10,515 nucleotides of DNA from Reyranella sp. (GTDB taxonomy: Bacteria > Pseudomonadota > Alphaproteobacteria > Reyranellales > Reyranellaceae), in assembly GCA_016780605.1 (NCBI GenBank), contig JADHLS010000108.1, positions 1-10,515 of the forward strand, in the 5' to 3' direction. Below the pieces are notes generated by a model. That model was not told the origin of the DNA and ran no database searches. It saw only the letters and a program-made list of their open reading frames with translations. This document shows, piece after piece, positions 1 to 6,977 of the stretch. Position 1 is the first letter of the stretch. Each line of letters begins with the position of its first letter. The translations under genes were made by a program, and so were the position numbers.

Positions 1-99
1 CTGGCTGGGCTCCGGGGCGAATTCAATGCCGGACTGGCTGGTCTCCGAGGCGAGCTCAGCGCCGGACTTGCTGGCCTCCGAGGCGAGATGAAAGCCGAC
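1..99 (+). repeat. 33-bp in-frame tandem repeat, three visible copies
   Basis: Units are 1-33, 34-66 and 67-99. The first two match at 27 of 33 positions. The third keeps the LAGLRGE-coding half and diverges at its end. The period is a multiple of three, so copy number can change without breaking the reading frame of the coiled-coil gene. The array may continue to the left of the window. Confidence 0.8.
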
Positions 100-183
100 A
101 AGATCGACCTGCTCAAATGGGTCGTGATGCTGATCGTCGGCCAGACGGCCGTCTTCACGGCCCTGAAGCTTCTCGGCCACTAA
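1..183 (+). CDS. C-terminal part of a coiled-coil protein with a C-terminal membrane anchor (DUF1640-like)
   Basis: Only the last 60 codons are in the window, in frame from base 1 to the TAA at 181-183; the start lies to the left. The visible protein has three copies of an 11-residue unit of the form LAGLRGExxAG (residues 1-33 here). A hydrophobic segment follows (about residues 39-58, KWVVMLIVGQTAVFTALKLL) and then a short GH tail. Eleven-residue repeats of this kind favour a coiled coil, and the end looks like a single C-terminal membrane anchor. The overall design resembles short alphaproteobacterial DUF1640-type proteins, which is a resemblance and not proof. The function is unknown. Its stop overlaps the stop of the convergent gene on the other strand. 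Confidence 0.65.
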   Translation: MAGLRGEFNAGLAGLRGELSAGLAGLRGEMKADKIDLLKWVVMLIVGQTAVFTALKLLGH

Positions 184-572
184 TCGTTCAAGGGCTTTGC
201 GGCCGGCGCTGCCATCGTGTCGAGCCAGCGTCGCGCCCGAGCGACGCTGCTGAACAGCCGCGCCGGCGGCGAATCGCCGGCGAGATTCATGTAGCGACGC
301 ATCATGGCGACCGTCTCGTCCGATCGGGCGATCAGCGCCACCGCTCCGCGATTGGCAGCGCGGTAGGCGCTCAGCCACGCCGCCGCCTCCATCACCTCCT
401 CGTCCGTGAAATTGAATGTCGAGCGGCTGGCATCGAACAGCTTCTGATACGGTATCGCCTCCTCGACCACGATGCGGTGAAGGTAGTCGAGAAGCTCGCG
501 GGGGGTGATCTCTCCGATCGCTTGCACCTCCACCAGGCGACGCTCGTGATCGACTTTGATCTCCAGCGGCAC
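180..572 (-). CDS. Small STAS/SpoIIAA-like protein, hypothetical
   Basis: This is a 130-residue soluble protein with no signal peptide or membrane segment. An N-terminal stretch of short beta-like segments (LEIKVDHERRLVEVQAIGEI), a helix, a central LFDAS turn and a later ALIARSD strand are arranged like the alternating beta-alpha layout of SpoIIAA/STAS-like proteins of about this length. The assignment rests on pattern only. The start is GTG at 570-572, with a GGAG about 9 bases upstream. The gene begins 30 bp after the stop of the amidohydrolase gene on the same strand, so the two are probably cotranscribed. Its TAG stop (180-182) overlaps the TAA of the convergent gene. The partner and the role are unknown. 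Confidence 0.7.
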   Translation of the reverse strand: MPLEIKVDHERRLVEVQAIGEITPRELLDYLHRIVVEEAIPYQKLFDASRSTFNFTDEEVMEAAAWLSAYRAANRGAVALIARSDETVAMMRRYMNLAGDSPPARLFSSVARARRWLDTMAAPAAKPLND

Positions 573-602
573 TGTTGGTACTCCGACACCTACTCTGGGG
601 CG

Positions 603-1844
603 CTACGGGCGGTGCAGCCGCACCGGCTCGCGCGTCACCGTGCGCCGCCCGCGCTTGTAGGCCATCAGCACCGGCGCCACGGTGCGCAGCGCCGTCACCG
701 GATCGGGCGCGTCGAGCACGACGAGATCGGCCGGCGCGCCGACGGCAATGCCGTAGTCCTTGAGCCGCATCAACCGCGCGGCGGCCGAGGTCGTCATGTC
801 CCAGGCGGCGCGCACCTCCGCGTCGGTGCCGCGCTGGGTCACGATTGCCTGCATGTTCACCTGCCGCAGCAACTGGCCGTCGCCGAACGGGGTGAAGGGA
901 TTGAGGATGTTGTTCGACGCGATCGAGCAGACGACGCCCTGCTCGGTGAGGCGATTGGCGTCGACGACGTTGCGCGGCACGTTGTGGTCGGTGTGACGGC
1001 CGCCGAGATAGAGGTCGGTTGCCGTCAGCACCGTGAGCGCGACGCCGGCATCGGCCATGCGCTTGGCCACCTTGTCCAGGTCGGGCTGGCGCATGCTCGC
1101 TAGCTTGCTGACATGGCCGATCGCCACCCGTCCGCCCCAGCCGTACTTCTCGGTGAGCTCGCACACCAGCAGCGTGTCGAGCTCCTCCGCCGAGGCGCCG
1201 CTGTCCAGGTGCATGTCGATATCGACGTCGAACTCGCGCGCCATCTCGAAGACCCGGCGGATCTGCGCCGGACGATCGGTATCGTAGTTGGGGGCGGCGC
1301 CGACGACGGTCGCGCCGTTCTTGAGCGCCGCCACCATGAGCTCGTCGGTGCCGGGATTGTTGGTCAGGCCCTCCTGCGGCATGACGCAGATCTCGAGATC
1401 GATCGCCCACTTGTAGCGATCGATCAGCGCCTTGACGCCTTCCAGGCCGCGCAGGCCGACCTTGGGATCGACCTCGACATGGGTGCGCATGCGCGTGGCG
1501 CCGTGCGAGATGCACTTCTCCAGCGTGCCGCCCGCCCGTTCGGCCACATCCTCGACCGTGAAGGTGTGCTTGACGGCCGAGACCCGCTCCATCGCCAGAT
1601 GGGGGAAGCGCTTCTTCTCGTGCTCGCAACGCCCGAGGATGCACGACTTGTCGAGATGGATGTGGGTCTCGACGAAGCCCGAGCAGACGAGGCGGCTGTC
1701 TGCCTGCACCTGTTCGCGCGCGTTGCCGCCCAGATTGGAGCCGATGGCCGCGATGCGCCCGTCCTTTACGCCGATGTCGACGGCAGGCTGGTCCGGCTTG
1801 CTGTCGGGGAGACGCGCATTCCGTATCACAAGATCGAATTCCAT
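603..1844 (-). CDS. Cytosine-deaminase-like amidohydrolase with altered active site
   Basis: This is a 413-residue cytoplasmic metal-dependent hydrolase of the amidohydrolase superfamily, close in layout to CodA and AtzC. The metal motif THIHLDK gives H61 and H63, exactly the numbers of the E. coli cytosine deaminase ligands. MPQEG gives Q157 (CodA Q156), MHLDSG gives H212 (CodA H214) and IGHVSK gives H244 (CodA H246). Two key residues differ. The CodA general acid/base E217 aligns with S215, and the metal ligand D313 aligns with N311 in SNNILNPFTPFGDG. It is therefore probably not a true cytosine deaminase; the substrate is likely another cyclic amide, amine or imide. The ATG at 1842-1844 is preferred because GAGAG lies 6 bases upstream and family numbering matches; an in-frame ATG at 1875-1877 would add 11 residues. 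The gene is divergent from a Bug receptor and upstream of the STAS-like gene. Confidence 0.88.
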   Translation of the reverse strand: MEFDLVIRNARLPDSKPDQPAVDIGVKDGRIAAIGSNLGGNAREQVQADSRLVCSGFVETHIHLDKSCILGRCEHEKKRFPHLAMERVSAVKHTFTVEDVAERAGGTLEKCISHGATRMRTHVEVDPKVGLRGLEGVKALIDRYKWAIDLEICVMPQEGLTNNPGTDELMVAALKNGATVVGAAPNYDTDRPAQIRRVFEMAREFDVDIDMHLDSGASAEELDTLLVCELTEKYGWGGRVAIGHVSKLASMRQPDLDKVAKRMADAGVALTVLTATDLYLGGRHTDHNVPRNVVDANRLTEQGVVCSIASNNILNPFTPFGDGQLLRQVNMQAIVTQRGTDAEVRAAWDMTTSAAARLMRLKDYGIAVGAPADLVVLDAPDPVTALRTVAPVLMAYKRGRRTVTREPVRLHRP

Positions 1845-1929
1845 CGCCGGCTCTCGTTGCTGTTGAGTGGCCCGCATGTTGCAGTATGCACCTTGTCTTT
1901 CCTAGTCTTCGAAGGATCGGCTCGTTCTC

Positions 1930-2898
1930 ATGCTCTCTCGCCGGCGTTTCTCGATTCTCTCAACGCTTGCGGCACCCGGCATCGCTGCTGCGCAGACGCC
2001 GTGGCCGTCGCGACCGATCCGCTGGATCGTCAACTTCCCGCCGGCGGGTGCAGCCGACATCCTGTCGCGAACCCTGGCCGAGTATTTCGGTAGCCGGCTG
2101 GGCCAGCCGATCGTCGTCGAGAACAAGCCAGGCGCGGGCGGCCTGCTGGGCGCCGACATCGTCGCCAAGGCGCGCGGCGATGCGCACATGGTCATGATGT
2201 CGAGCGCGGCGTCGCACGGCATCGGACCGGTGCTCTACAAGGACGTGCCCTACGATCCACTGGGCGACTTCACGCACATCCATCTGGTCGGCACGTTCCC
2301 GAGTGTGCTCGCCGTCAATGGCGGCTCGAGCATCACAACCGTCCAGCAGCTCGTCGAGCTGGCGAAGAGCAAGCCGGGTGAGATCACCTACGGCTCGGGC
2401 GGTAACGGCACGATGAACCATCTCGTCGGTCAGCTGCTGGTGCTGAATGCCGGCATGCCGTTCACCCACATTCCCTATCGCGGCTCGGCGCCGGCGATGA
2501 ACGACCTCATGGGCGGCCAGATCGTGGCGCTGATGGAAAGCCTGCCGACGGCCATCGGCTACTTCAATTCCGGACGCATGCGACCGCTCGCGGTCAGTGA
2601 GGATCAGAGATCGCCATCGCTGCCCGACGTTCCGACTTTCCAGGAAGCCGGCTTCAAGGATGTGGTCGCCACCAACTGGTTCGGCTTTTCCACGCCCGCC
2701 GACCTTCCGCGCGACGCCGCCCGGCGCTGGGAGAGCGAGATCGCCGCCGCGTTGCAGAGTGCCGAGGTGCGCGCGGCTTTCGCCAAGATCGGCGTCCGGC
2801 CCGGCACGCTCGGCGCATCGGGCTACACCGAGCTCATCCGCGGCGAGCTGGCCCGCTGGAGGGAAGTCATCCGCACGGGAAACATTCGCGCGGATTGA
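1930..2898 (+). CDS. Bug family (TctC) periplasmic solute-binding protein
   Basis: This is a 322-residue tripartite tricarboxylate transporter receptor of the Bug family, which usually binds small carboxylates or related acids in the periplasm. The N-terminus has a twin-arginine motif (SRRRFS) and a short hydrophobic stretch with likely cleavage after AAA at residue 21, so export by Tat is plausible. Family signatures are visible: WPSRPIRWIVNFPPAGAAD, the VVENKPGAGG loop, YGSGGNGTMNHL, FTHIPYRGSAPAMNDLMGGQ, and RPLAVS followed by LPDVPTFQEAG. The length is normal. A GAAGGA lies 13 bases before the ATG. No TctA or TctB gene is in the window, so it is an orphan receptor here, as is common for Bug proteins. 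The divergent amidohydrolase suggests that the ligand may be that enzyme's substrate or a relative; this is inference. Confidence 0.93.
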   Translation: MLSRRRFSILSTLAAPGIAAAQTPWPSRPIRWIVNFPPAGAADILSRTLAEYFGSRLGQPIVVENKPGAGGLLGADIVAKARGDAHMVMMSSAASHGIGPVLYKDVPYDPLGDFTHIHLVGTFPSVLAVNGGSSITTVQQLVELAKSKPGEITYGSGGNGTMNHLVGQLLVLNAGMPFTHIPYRGSAPAMNDLMGGQIVALMESLPTAIGYFNSGRMRPLAVSEDQRSPSLPDVPTFQEAGFKDVVATNWFGFSTPADLPRDAARRWESEIAAALQSAEVRAAFAKIGVRPGTLGASGYTELIRGELARWREVIRTGNIRAD

Positions 2899-3187
2899 AC
2901 CCCGTCCCTCCTGATCACGCTTTTGTGACTCAGCAGTTCCTTCTTAGGCGGTTCCGAAGCCACCAGCGCTTCACGGGATTAGTCCTTGCAAAACAGGGAT
3001 GATTCGCCATGCGGCACCGCGTGCCTACGCGCGCTACCGCGCGAAGACCCAAGGTTGTGTCGACCAAGGCACCGCGACGGCTCTGGCTTCGCTGAGAGGG
3101 CTGCCGCTCGACAGCCTGAATTGGTGCTCGCTGCCTTCACTATCCAGCGGCAGGTGATCACCGCGGCGGCCTGCCTGGCGCTGGCCT
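2899..3187. other. Intergenic stretch, no gene recognised
   Basis: These roughly 290 bases lie between the convergent Bug and DUF4239 genes. Short open frames exist on both strands, but their products are compositionally odd, have no recognisable domain and lack good ribosome sites. Small structures are visible: an imperfect stem at 2911-2933 (CTGA-t-CAC, loop, GTG-ac-TCAG) that could help end the Bug transcript, a CGCGCG-CTAC-CGCGCG hairpin at 3028-3043, and a perfect GGTGATCACC palindrome at 3153-3162. None has a run of T residues that would make a clear terminator. Confidence 0.5.
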
Positions 3188-3970
3188 CTACTCAACATTG
3201 CGCTCCTTGAAAATGGCGATCGTGTGCACGATGGGTTCGGCATCGACCGCCATCTGGCCCTTGAAGGGCTGGTCCTGGATGAACACGAAGCCAAGGAAGG
3301 CGCCGATCACGGCCATCTGGGCGGCGAGGACTGTCGTGCGAAACGGCGTGCGCTGGACGGTGCTGCTGACGCACAACAGCATCAGCACCGCAAACAGCAC
3401 CACCTGCCAATAGGCGGCAGGCAGGGCGACCGATAGAGCGGCGAGCCGGGCATCGCGCGATTCGGCCACCGCATCGAACGATCGCAGGATCTCGCCATAG
3501 ATCATCGTTTCGCGGTTGGTCTGCGGATCGAGCGAAAGGATGCCGCGCGAGATCGGCACGAAGGCTGCCCGCGTCTTCTCGCTCGGCGTGCCCTTCAGCA
3601 TGGCCGGCCATTCGTCGCTTACGATCGATTGCGCATAGGCCAGCAGCCGCGGGCGGACCGCCTGCGCGGCCAGATCGCCGTAGCGGTTGAGCAGACGATC
3701 CAGGCGATTGAGCTGCGAGGCCTCCGTGGAGATCAGGGCATCGGCCTTGCGGAAGTTGTTCTCGGCTTCGACCAGGGTGAAAGCGAGCACCAGGCTGGTC
3801 ATGGTGAACAGCGTCGCCTGCGTGCGCAGCACGAAATCGGTGTTGGCGTCGTTTGGCTTCATCCACGGAAGCCGTCGGACCAGCGACGGCAGGGCAAGGA
3901 TCACCACAACCAGGAAGGCGGCAAAGGAGATGAGGATGAAAAGGTCGGGGAAGGAATAGAGCCAATTCAT
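3188..3970 (-). CDS. DUF4239 (bestrophin-like) integral membrane protein
   Basis: This is a membrane protein of 260 residues from ATG 3968-3970. Two hydrophobic segments lie near the N-terminus (about residues 7-28 and 52-70). A long charged helical middle carries DALISTEASQLNRLDRLL (77-94), and two more hydrophobic segments follow (about 184-205 and 211-232). The end reads FIQDQPFKG followed by a short tail. This two-plus-two arrangement, with an Asp/Gln-Pro-Phe-x-Gly motif after the last segment, is typical of DUF4239, a family whose function is not established. An in-frame TTG at 3989-3991 would add 7 residues; neither start has a clear Shine-Dalgarno. It is divergent from a second membrane protein. 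A degenerate copy of this gene lies at 4590-4707. Confidence 0.82.
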   Translation of the reverse strand: MNWLYSFPDLFILISFAAFLVVVILALPSLVRRLPWMKPNDANTDFVLRTQATLFTMTSLVLAFTLVEAENNFRKADALISTEASQLNRLDRLLNRYGDLAAQAVRPRLLAYAQSIVSDEWPAMLKGTPSEKTRAAFVPISRGILSLDPQTNRETMIYGEILRSFDAVAESRDARLAALSVALPAAYWQVVLFAVLMLLCVSSTVQRTPFRTTVLAAQMAVIGAFLGFVFIQDQPFKGQMAVDAEPIVHTIAIFKERNVE

Positions 3971-4104
3971 GTTGTTGTTCGAGCCGACCAAAGTTCAGAT
4001 GCCAAGGAGGATCATGCTATAGTGATGCCGCAGCTCGCAATGCGCGTGCGGGCGCCGGTGCCCACAGCCGGGCCAAGACATGAATGGGGGTCGGGGAAGA
4101 TCAA

Positions 4105-4593
4105 ATGCGTTGGCTGGGCAGTGTTCTGTCGTCTCGTTTCACCATCGGCATCATCTGCCTCGTGATCGTCCTGCCCATGGTTCTCGCGGACATCCAGGTA
4201 TCCGCCAAGCTCTTCACCAAGCCCGACATTCGCGAAGAGATGGATATCTGCACCGGCATCGGCGTCATCATGATCGGCCTGGGTGTGGCGCTGGAGGAGC
4301 GCAGGACTCTGCGCGAGGTGTTCGGCATCCTCGGCGGTCCGTACGAGGTCTGGGAGGCGTCGATCGACCATCTCTGCCACAACTATGGCGCCGGCCAGCT
4401 GGTGATCGGCCTTCTGGCCGAAATCTGCATCGAGGCGATCAAGATCCCCAACACGATCCTCTATACCGGCGAGGTCGACGACTATCTCGTCGCCGCCTCC
4501 CTGTTCTTCGTCTTCCTCGGCGCCATCCTGCTGTTTCGCTTCGGCTTCACGCTGATCTTCCTCATGGGCAAGAACCGGGCGCGCGTGCTTTAG
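4105..4593 (+). CDS. Multi-pass membrane protein, unrecognised family
   Basis: This is a 162-residue protein with hydrophobic segments at about residues 12-30 (FTIGIICLVIVLPMVLADI), 48-63, 97-113 and 127-154, so probably three or four membrane passes. A soluble loop between the second and third carries EERRTLREVFGILGGPYEVWEASIDHLCHNYGAG-type sequence. I do not recognise a family or a catalytic motif. Start ATG 4105-4107 is chosen for the GGGGAAG just upstream; ATG 4084-4086, directly after an in-frame TGA, would add 7 residues. It is divergent from the DUF4239 gene about 130 bp away. A weak promoter-like TATAGT (4018-4023) with TTCAGA (3994-3999) lies upstream. Its stop overlaps the stop of the DUF4239 remnant on the other strand. 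Confidence 0.75.
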   Translation: MRWLGSVLSSRFTIGIICLVIVLPMVLADIQVSAKLFTKPDIREEMDICTGIGVIMIGLGVALEERRTLREVFGILGGPYEVWEASIDHLCHNYGAGQLVIGLLAEICIEAIKIPNTILYTGEVDDYLVAASLFFVFLGAILLFRFGFTLIFLMGKNRARVL

Positions 4594-4707
4594 CTTCCCT
4601 TGCGCCCCTCGATGACGGCGATGGTCTGCATGATCACCTGCAGCAGGCGAGCGAACCGGCTGATGTGGGAGGCCTCCGCCGACACCAGCGCATCATCTCT
4701 CCAGACG
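4590..4707 (-). pseudogene. Remnant of a second DUF4239 gene, internally deleted
   Basis: On the minus strand, one frame reads DALVSAEASHISRFARLL and then QVIMQTIAVIEGRKGS and a stop. The first part aligns with DALISTEASQLNRLDRLL of the intact DUF4239 protein (3188-3970). The second aligns with PIVHTIAIFKERNVE, its last residues, and the distance to the stop codon is the same. The bases also match codon by codon, for example ggc ctc cg- and cag -gc atc on the plus strand. About 150 codons of the middle are missing between the two parts, and the N-terminal third is missing. There is no ATG in frame. Similarity begins within a few bases of the LysE stop (4708-4710). This is best read as a decayed paralogue; a short peptide from an in-frame GTG (4683-4685) cannot be excluded. 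Confidence 0.7.
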
Positions 4708-5355
4708 TCAGCGCTCTTCGCTCGCCAGCCTGAGCCCCAACCCGATCAGCGTGAGGCCGGTAATGCCGTCGAGTGCGCGCCGGATGCGTGGACGGCGTAG
4801 CGTGTCGCGCAGGCGAGAGGTGGCAAGAGCATAGACCGTCAGCCACAGCAGCGTCATCAGGCTGAACAGCAGGCCAAGCGTCACCAGCCCGATGAAGTCT
4901 GCGCCGCTCGCCGGCGCGAATTGCGGCAGCATCGATGAAAAGAAGGCGGCGATCTTGGGATTGCTGAGGTCGCTCACCATGCCCTGCACGTAGGCCTGCC
5001 GCGGCGGCAGTGCGCGCGCCGTCGGCTGCCCGCCCGCCGGCTGGAGCTGCGGCGCACCACGGCCGAAGGCACCGCGCAACGATTGGATGCCGAGCCACAC
5101 GAGGTAGGCTGCACCGACATATTTGACGACAAGAAACAGAGGCTCTGAAGCAATCAGCAGGGCAACGAGTCCCGCCGACGTCGCGAAGGCCCAAATCGCA
5201 AGGCCGGTGCAGACGCCGAGCGCCGTCGCAAGGCCGGCGGCGCGGCCACCCAACAAGGTGTTGCGGATGGTCATGGCCGTGTCGGGCCCGGGTGTGCAGA
5301 TCACCAAGGCCGCAATGCCGACGAAGGCCATCAGAGGGCCGGTCAGGTAGTGCAT
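4708..5355 (-). CDS. LysE/RhtB family amino-acid or metabolite exporter
   Basis: This is a 215-residue inner-membrane exporter of the LysE superfamily (RhtB branch), usual length about 205-215. The N-terminal helix ends in the family signature CTPGPDTAM (residues 20-28). GGRAAGLATALGVCTG follows, then AYLVWLGIQSLRG, and the second-half motif DLSNPKIAAFFSSMLPQF (129-146). Three hydrophobic segments precede a basic and Pro/Gly/Gln-rich loop (about 95-122), and two or three follow it. The start ATG has TGAGG 5 bases upstream. It begins 7 bp after the FAD oxidase stop on the same strand, so it is the last gene of the TauD-oxidase-exporter operon and may remove a product or a toxic intermediate. 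The ligand is unknown. Confidence 0.92.
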   Translation of the reverse strand: MHYLTGPLMAFVGIAALVICTPGPDTAMTIRNTLLGGRAAGLATALGVCTGLAIWAFATSAGLVALLIASEPLFLVVKYVGAAYLVWLGIQSLRGAFGRGAPQLQPAGGQPTARALPPRQAYVQGMVSDLSNPKIAAFFSSMLPQFAPASGADFIGLVTLGLLFSLMTLLWLTVYALATSRLRDTLRRPRIRRALDGITGLTLIGLGLRLASEER

Positions 5356-5362
5356 GGTGACC

Positions 5363-6952
5363 TCATGGATCGATCAGCACGCCGGGATTCATCATGCCCT
5401 TGGGATCGAGCTCGCGCTTGGCGCCGCGCAATGCCCTGGCGAAGAGTTCGGGCCGTTGCTTGTCGTAGAACGGCCGATGGAAGCGGCCGACGGCGTGATG
5501 GTGTGTCGTCGTGCCGCCATGCTCGACGGTGGCGGCGGTGCAGGTCGACAGCACTTCCATGAACTGATCGAGCGCGGCTCGCTTGTCCAGGATGCCGCCG
5601 AAGGTGAAGTAGAGGCAGGGGCCATCGGGATAGACGTGGGTGAAGCGACAAGTGACGGTGCCATCGCGACCGGTCACCCGCTTGATCGTATCCTGCGTGA
5701 TCCTGGTGATCTTCTGATGAAAGTCGCGCACGCGCTCCCAGGTCATCGCGGTCTCGAAGGTCGAGGAGAGGATGCCGCGCGCCGCCGCGTGCTCGCTGTA
5801 GTGTGGCGCCTTGATGAACTTGTTGCGCCAGGCGCCGGCGGCGCCCGAGCGATGGGCGTTCTCGTCGTCGGCGCCGGGGTCGGGCACGCCGCCGTGGCCG
5901 GCGCAGATCTCGAGCGCGCGCTTCATCCAGGCATCGAGCGGATGGTCGGCCGATTCGAAGGCCAGCACCAGGACCGCCTCCTCGCTGCTCCACGGGATGT
6001 TGGGCAGCGCCTCGCGCGCTTCCAGCAGCCGGCAATTGGCGGGATAGAGCCCCGCCTGGGTGATCTCGCGCACCGCGTCGGCGCCGTCGAAGAACGTCTT
6101 GAAGCGCACCGAGGCGGACGCACGGAAGGTCGGCTTCTTGCGGAGCCGCACCCAAGCTTCGGTGATGATGCCTAGAATGCCTTCGGAGCCGATGAACATA
6201 CGGTCGGGGCTGGGCCCGGCGCCGGAGCCCGGCAGGCGGCGCGTCTCCAGCGTGCCGGCAGGCGTCACGACGCGGGTGCTTTCGACGAAGTCGTCGATAT
6301 GGGTGTAGAGCGTGGCATAGTGGCCGCCCGAGCGCGTCGCGATCCAGCCGCCGAGCGTCGAGCACCGATAGGCCTGCATGTAATGGCGCATGGTGAAGGG
6401 CGACTGGCGCAGCTGGTCTTCGATCGCAGGTCCGTAGATGCCGCCCTGGATGCGCGCGGCATGGCTCACCGGATCGACCTCGAGCACCTGGTCCATGTGG
6501 CGGGTCGAGATCGTCACCACCTTGTCGAAGGCGGCGCTGGGCTCGATGCCCTTCACCACCGACGACCCGCCGCCATAGGGGATGGCCTTGGCACCGATCG
6601 TGCCGCACCAATCGAGCACGCGCACGACGTCCTGCTCGTTCTCGGGGAAGGCGACGGCGTCGGGCGGATTGGGCACCGAGCGCATGAACATGCGGATCGC
6701 GTCGAAGCCTGCCTTGCCGTAGCTGTGCTCCAGCCGCGTCAGGTGATCTTTGCGCACGATATCCTTCAGCGCCTCCGGCACGACGACGCGCGGGCTGCGC
6801 AGGGTGATCTCCTCTGGCTTCGGCGGCGGCGTGACGTCGAAGGCGTTCAGGCCGTAACGCTGGGCGATCTCGGCTTCCCAGGGCCTGATCTCGTCCGGGG
6901 TCAGGTCCTCGTCGGCATAGCCCCAGGCATAGAACTTCTTCTGCCGCCGCAT
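5363..6952 (-). CDS. FAD-binding oxidase, AGPS/alkyl-DHAP synthase-like
   Basis: This is a 529-residue flavoenzyme of the vanillyl-alcohol-oxidase/FAD_binding_4 superfamily. The N-terminal part (about 1-90, KKFYAWGYADEDLT) and the whole layout resemble alkyl-dihydroxyacetonephosphate synthase. The FAD-binding domain carries IPYGGGSSVVKG (124-135), GGWIATRSGGHYATLYTHID (201-220) and FIGSEGILGIITE (253-265). The C-terminal cap ends in THHHAVGRFHRPFYDKQRP (483-501), with the HHH triplet typical of AGPS, and LDPKGMMNPGVL. Most bacteria of this kind do not make ether lipids, so many such proteins probably act as dehydrogenases or oxidases of other hydroxy compounds; the substrate here is unknown. 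The start has GGAGGG 4-5 bases upstream. It follows the TauD gene by 25 bp and precedes the exporter by 7 bp. Confidence 0.9.
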   Translation of the reverse strand: MRRQKKFYAWGYADEDLTPDEIRPWEAEIAQRYGLNAFDVTPPPKPEEITLRSPRVVVPEALKDIVRKDHLTRLEHSYGKAGFDAIRMFMRSVPNPPDAVAFPENEQDVVRVLDWCGTIGAKAIPYGGGSSVVKGIEPSAAFDKVVTISTRHMDQVLEVDPVSHAARIQGGIYGPAIEDQLRQSPFTMRHYMQAYRCSTLGGWIATRSGGHYATLYTHIDDFVESTRVVTPAGTLETRRLPGSGAGPSPDRMFIGSEGILGIITEAWVRLRKKPTFRASASVRFKTFFDGADAVREITQAGLYPANCRLLEAREALPNIPWSSEEAVLVLAFESADHPLDAWMKRALEICAGHGGVPDPGADDENAHRSGAAGAWRNKFIKAPHYSEHAAARGILSSTFETAMTWERVRDFHQKITRITQDTIKRVTGRDGTVTCRFTHVYPDGPCLYFTFGGILDKRAALDQFMEVLSTCTAATVEHGGTTTHHHAVGRFHRPFYDKQRPELFARALRGAKRELDPKGMMNPGVLIDP

Positions 6953-6977
6953 GTTCCCTCCGACTTGCGTTGTTGGT

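Noticed and set aside
117..1103. A 328-codon plus-strand open frame
   Set aside because: It spans the end of one gene and is antisense to two others; its composition is typical of an antisense shadow.
1880..1890. TGCA-GTA-TGCA repeat between the divergent amidohydrolase and Bug genes as an operator
   Set aside because: The half-sites are only four bases and self-complementary; this could easily be chance and no regulator gene is adjacent.
3028..3043. CGCGCG-CTAC-CGCGCG hairpin as a terminator
   Set aside because: No T-run on either side and alternating CG is frequent in GC-rich DNA.
2986..3210. Possible 74-residue gene on the plus strand and a 60-residue one opposite
   Set aside because: There is no recognisable domain, ribosome site or neighbour logic, and the first runs into the 3' end of the DUF4239 gene.
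5343..6611. A 422-codon open frame on the minus strand
   Set aside because: It overlaps the FAD oxidase in another frame, is Arg/His/Ala-rich and lacks any domain; it is a shadow of GC-rich coding DNA.
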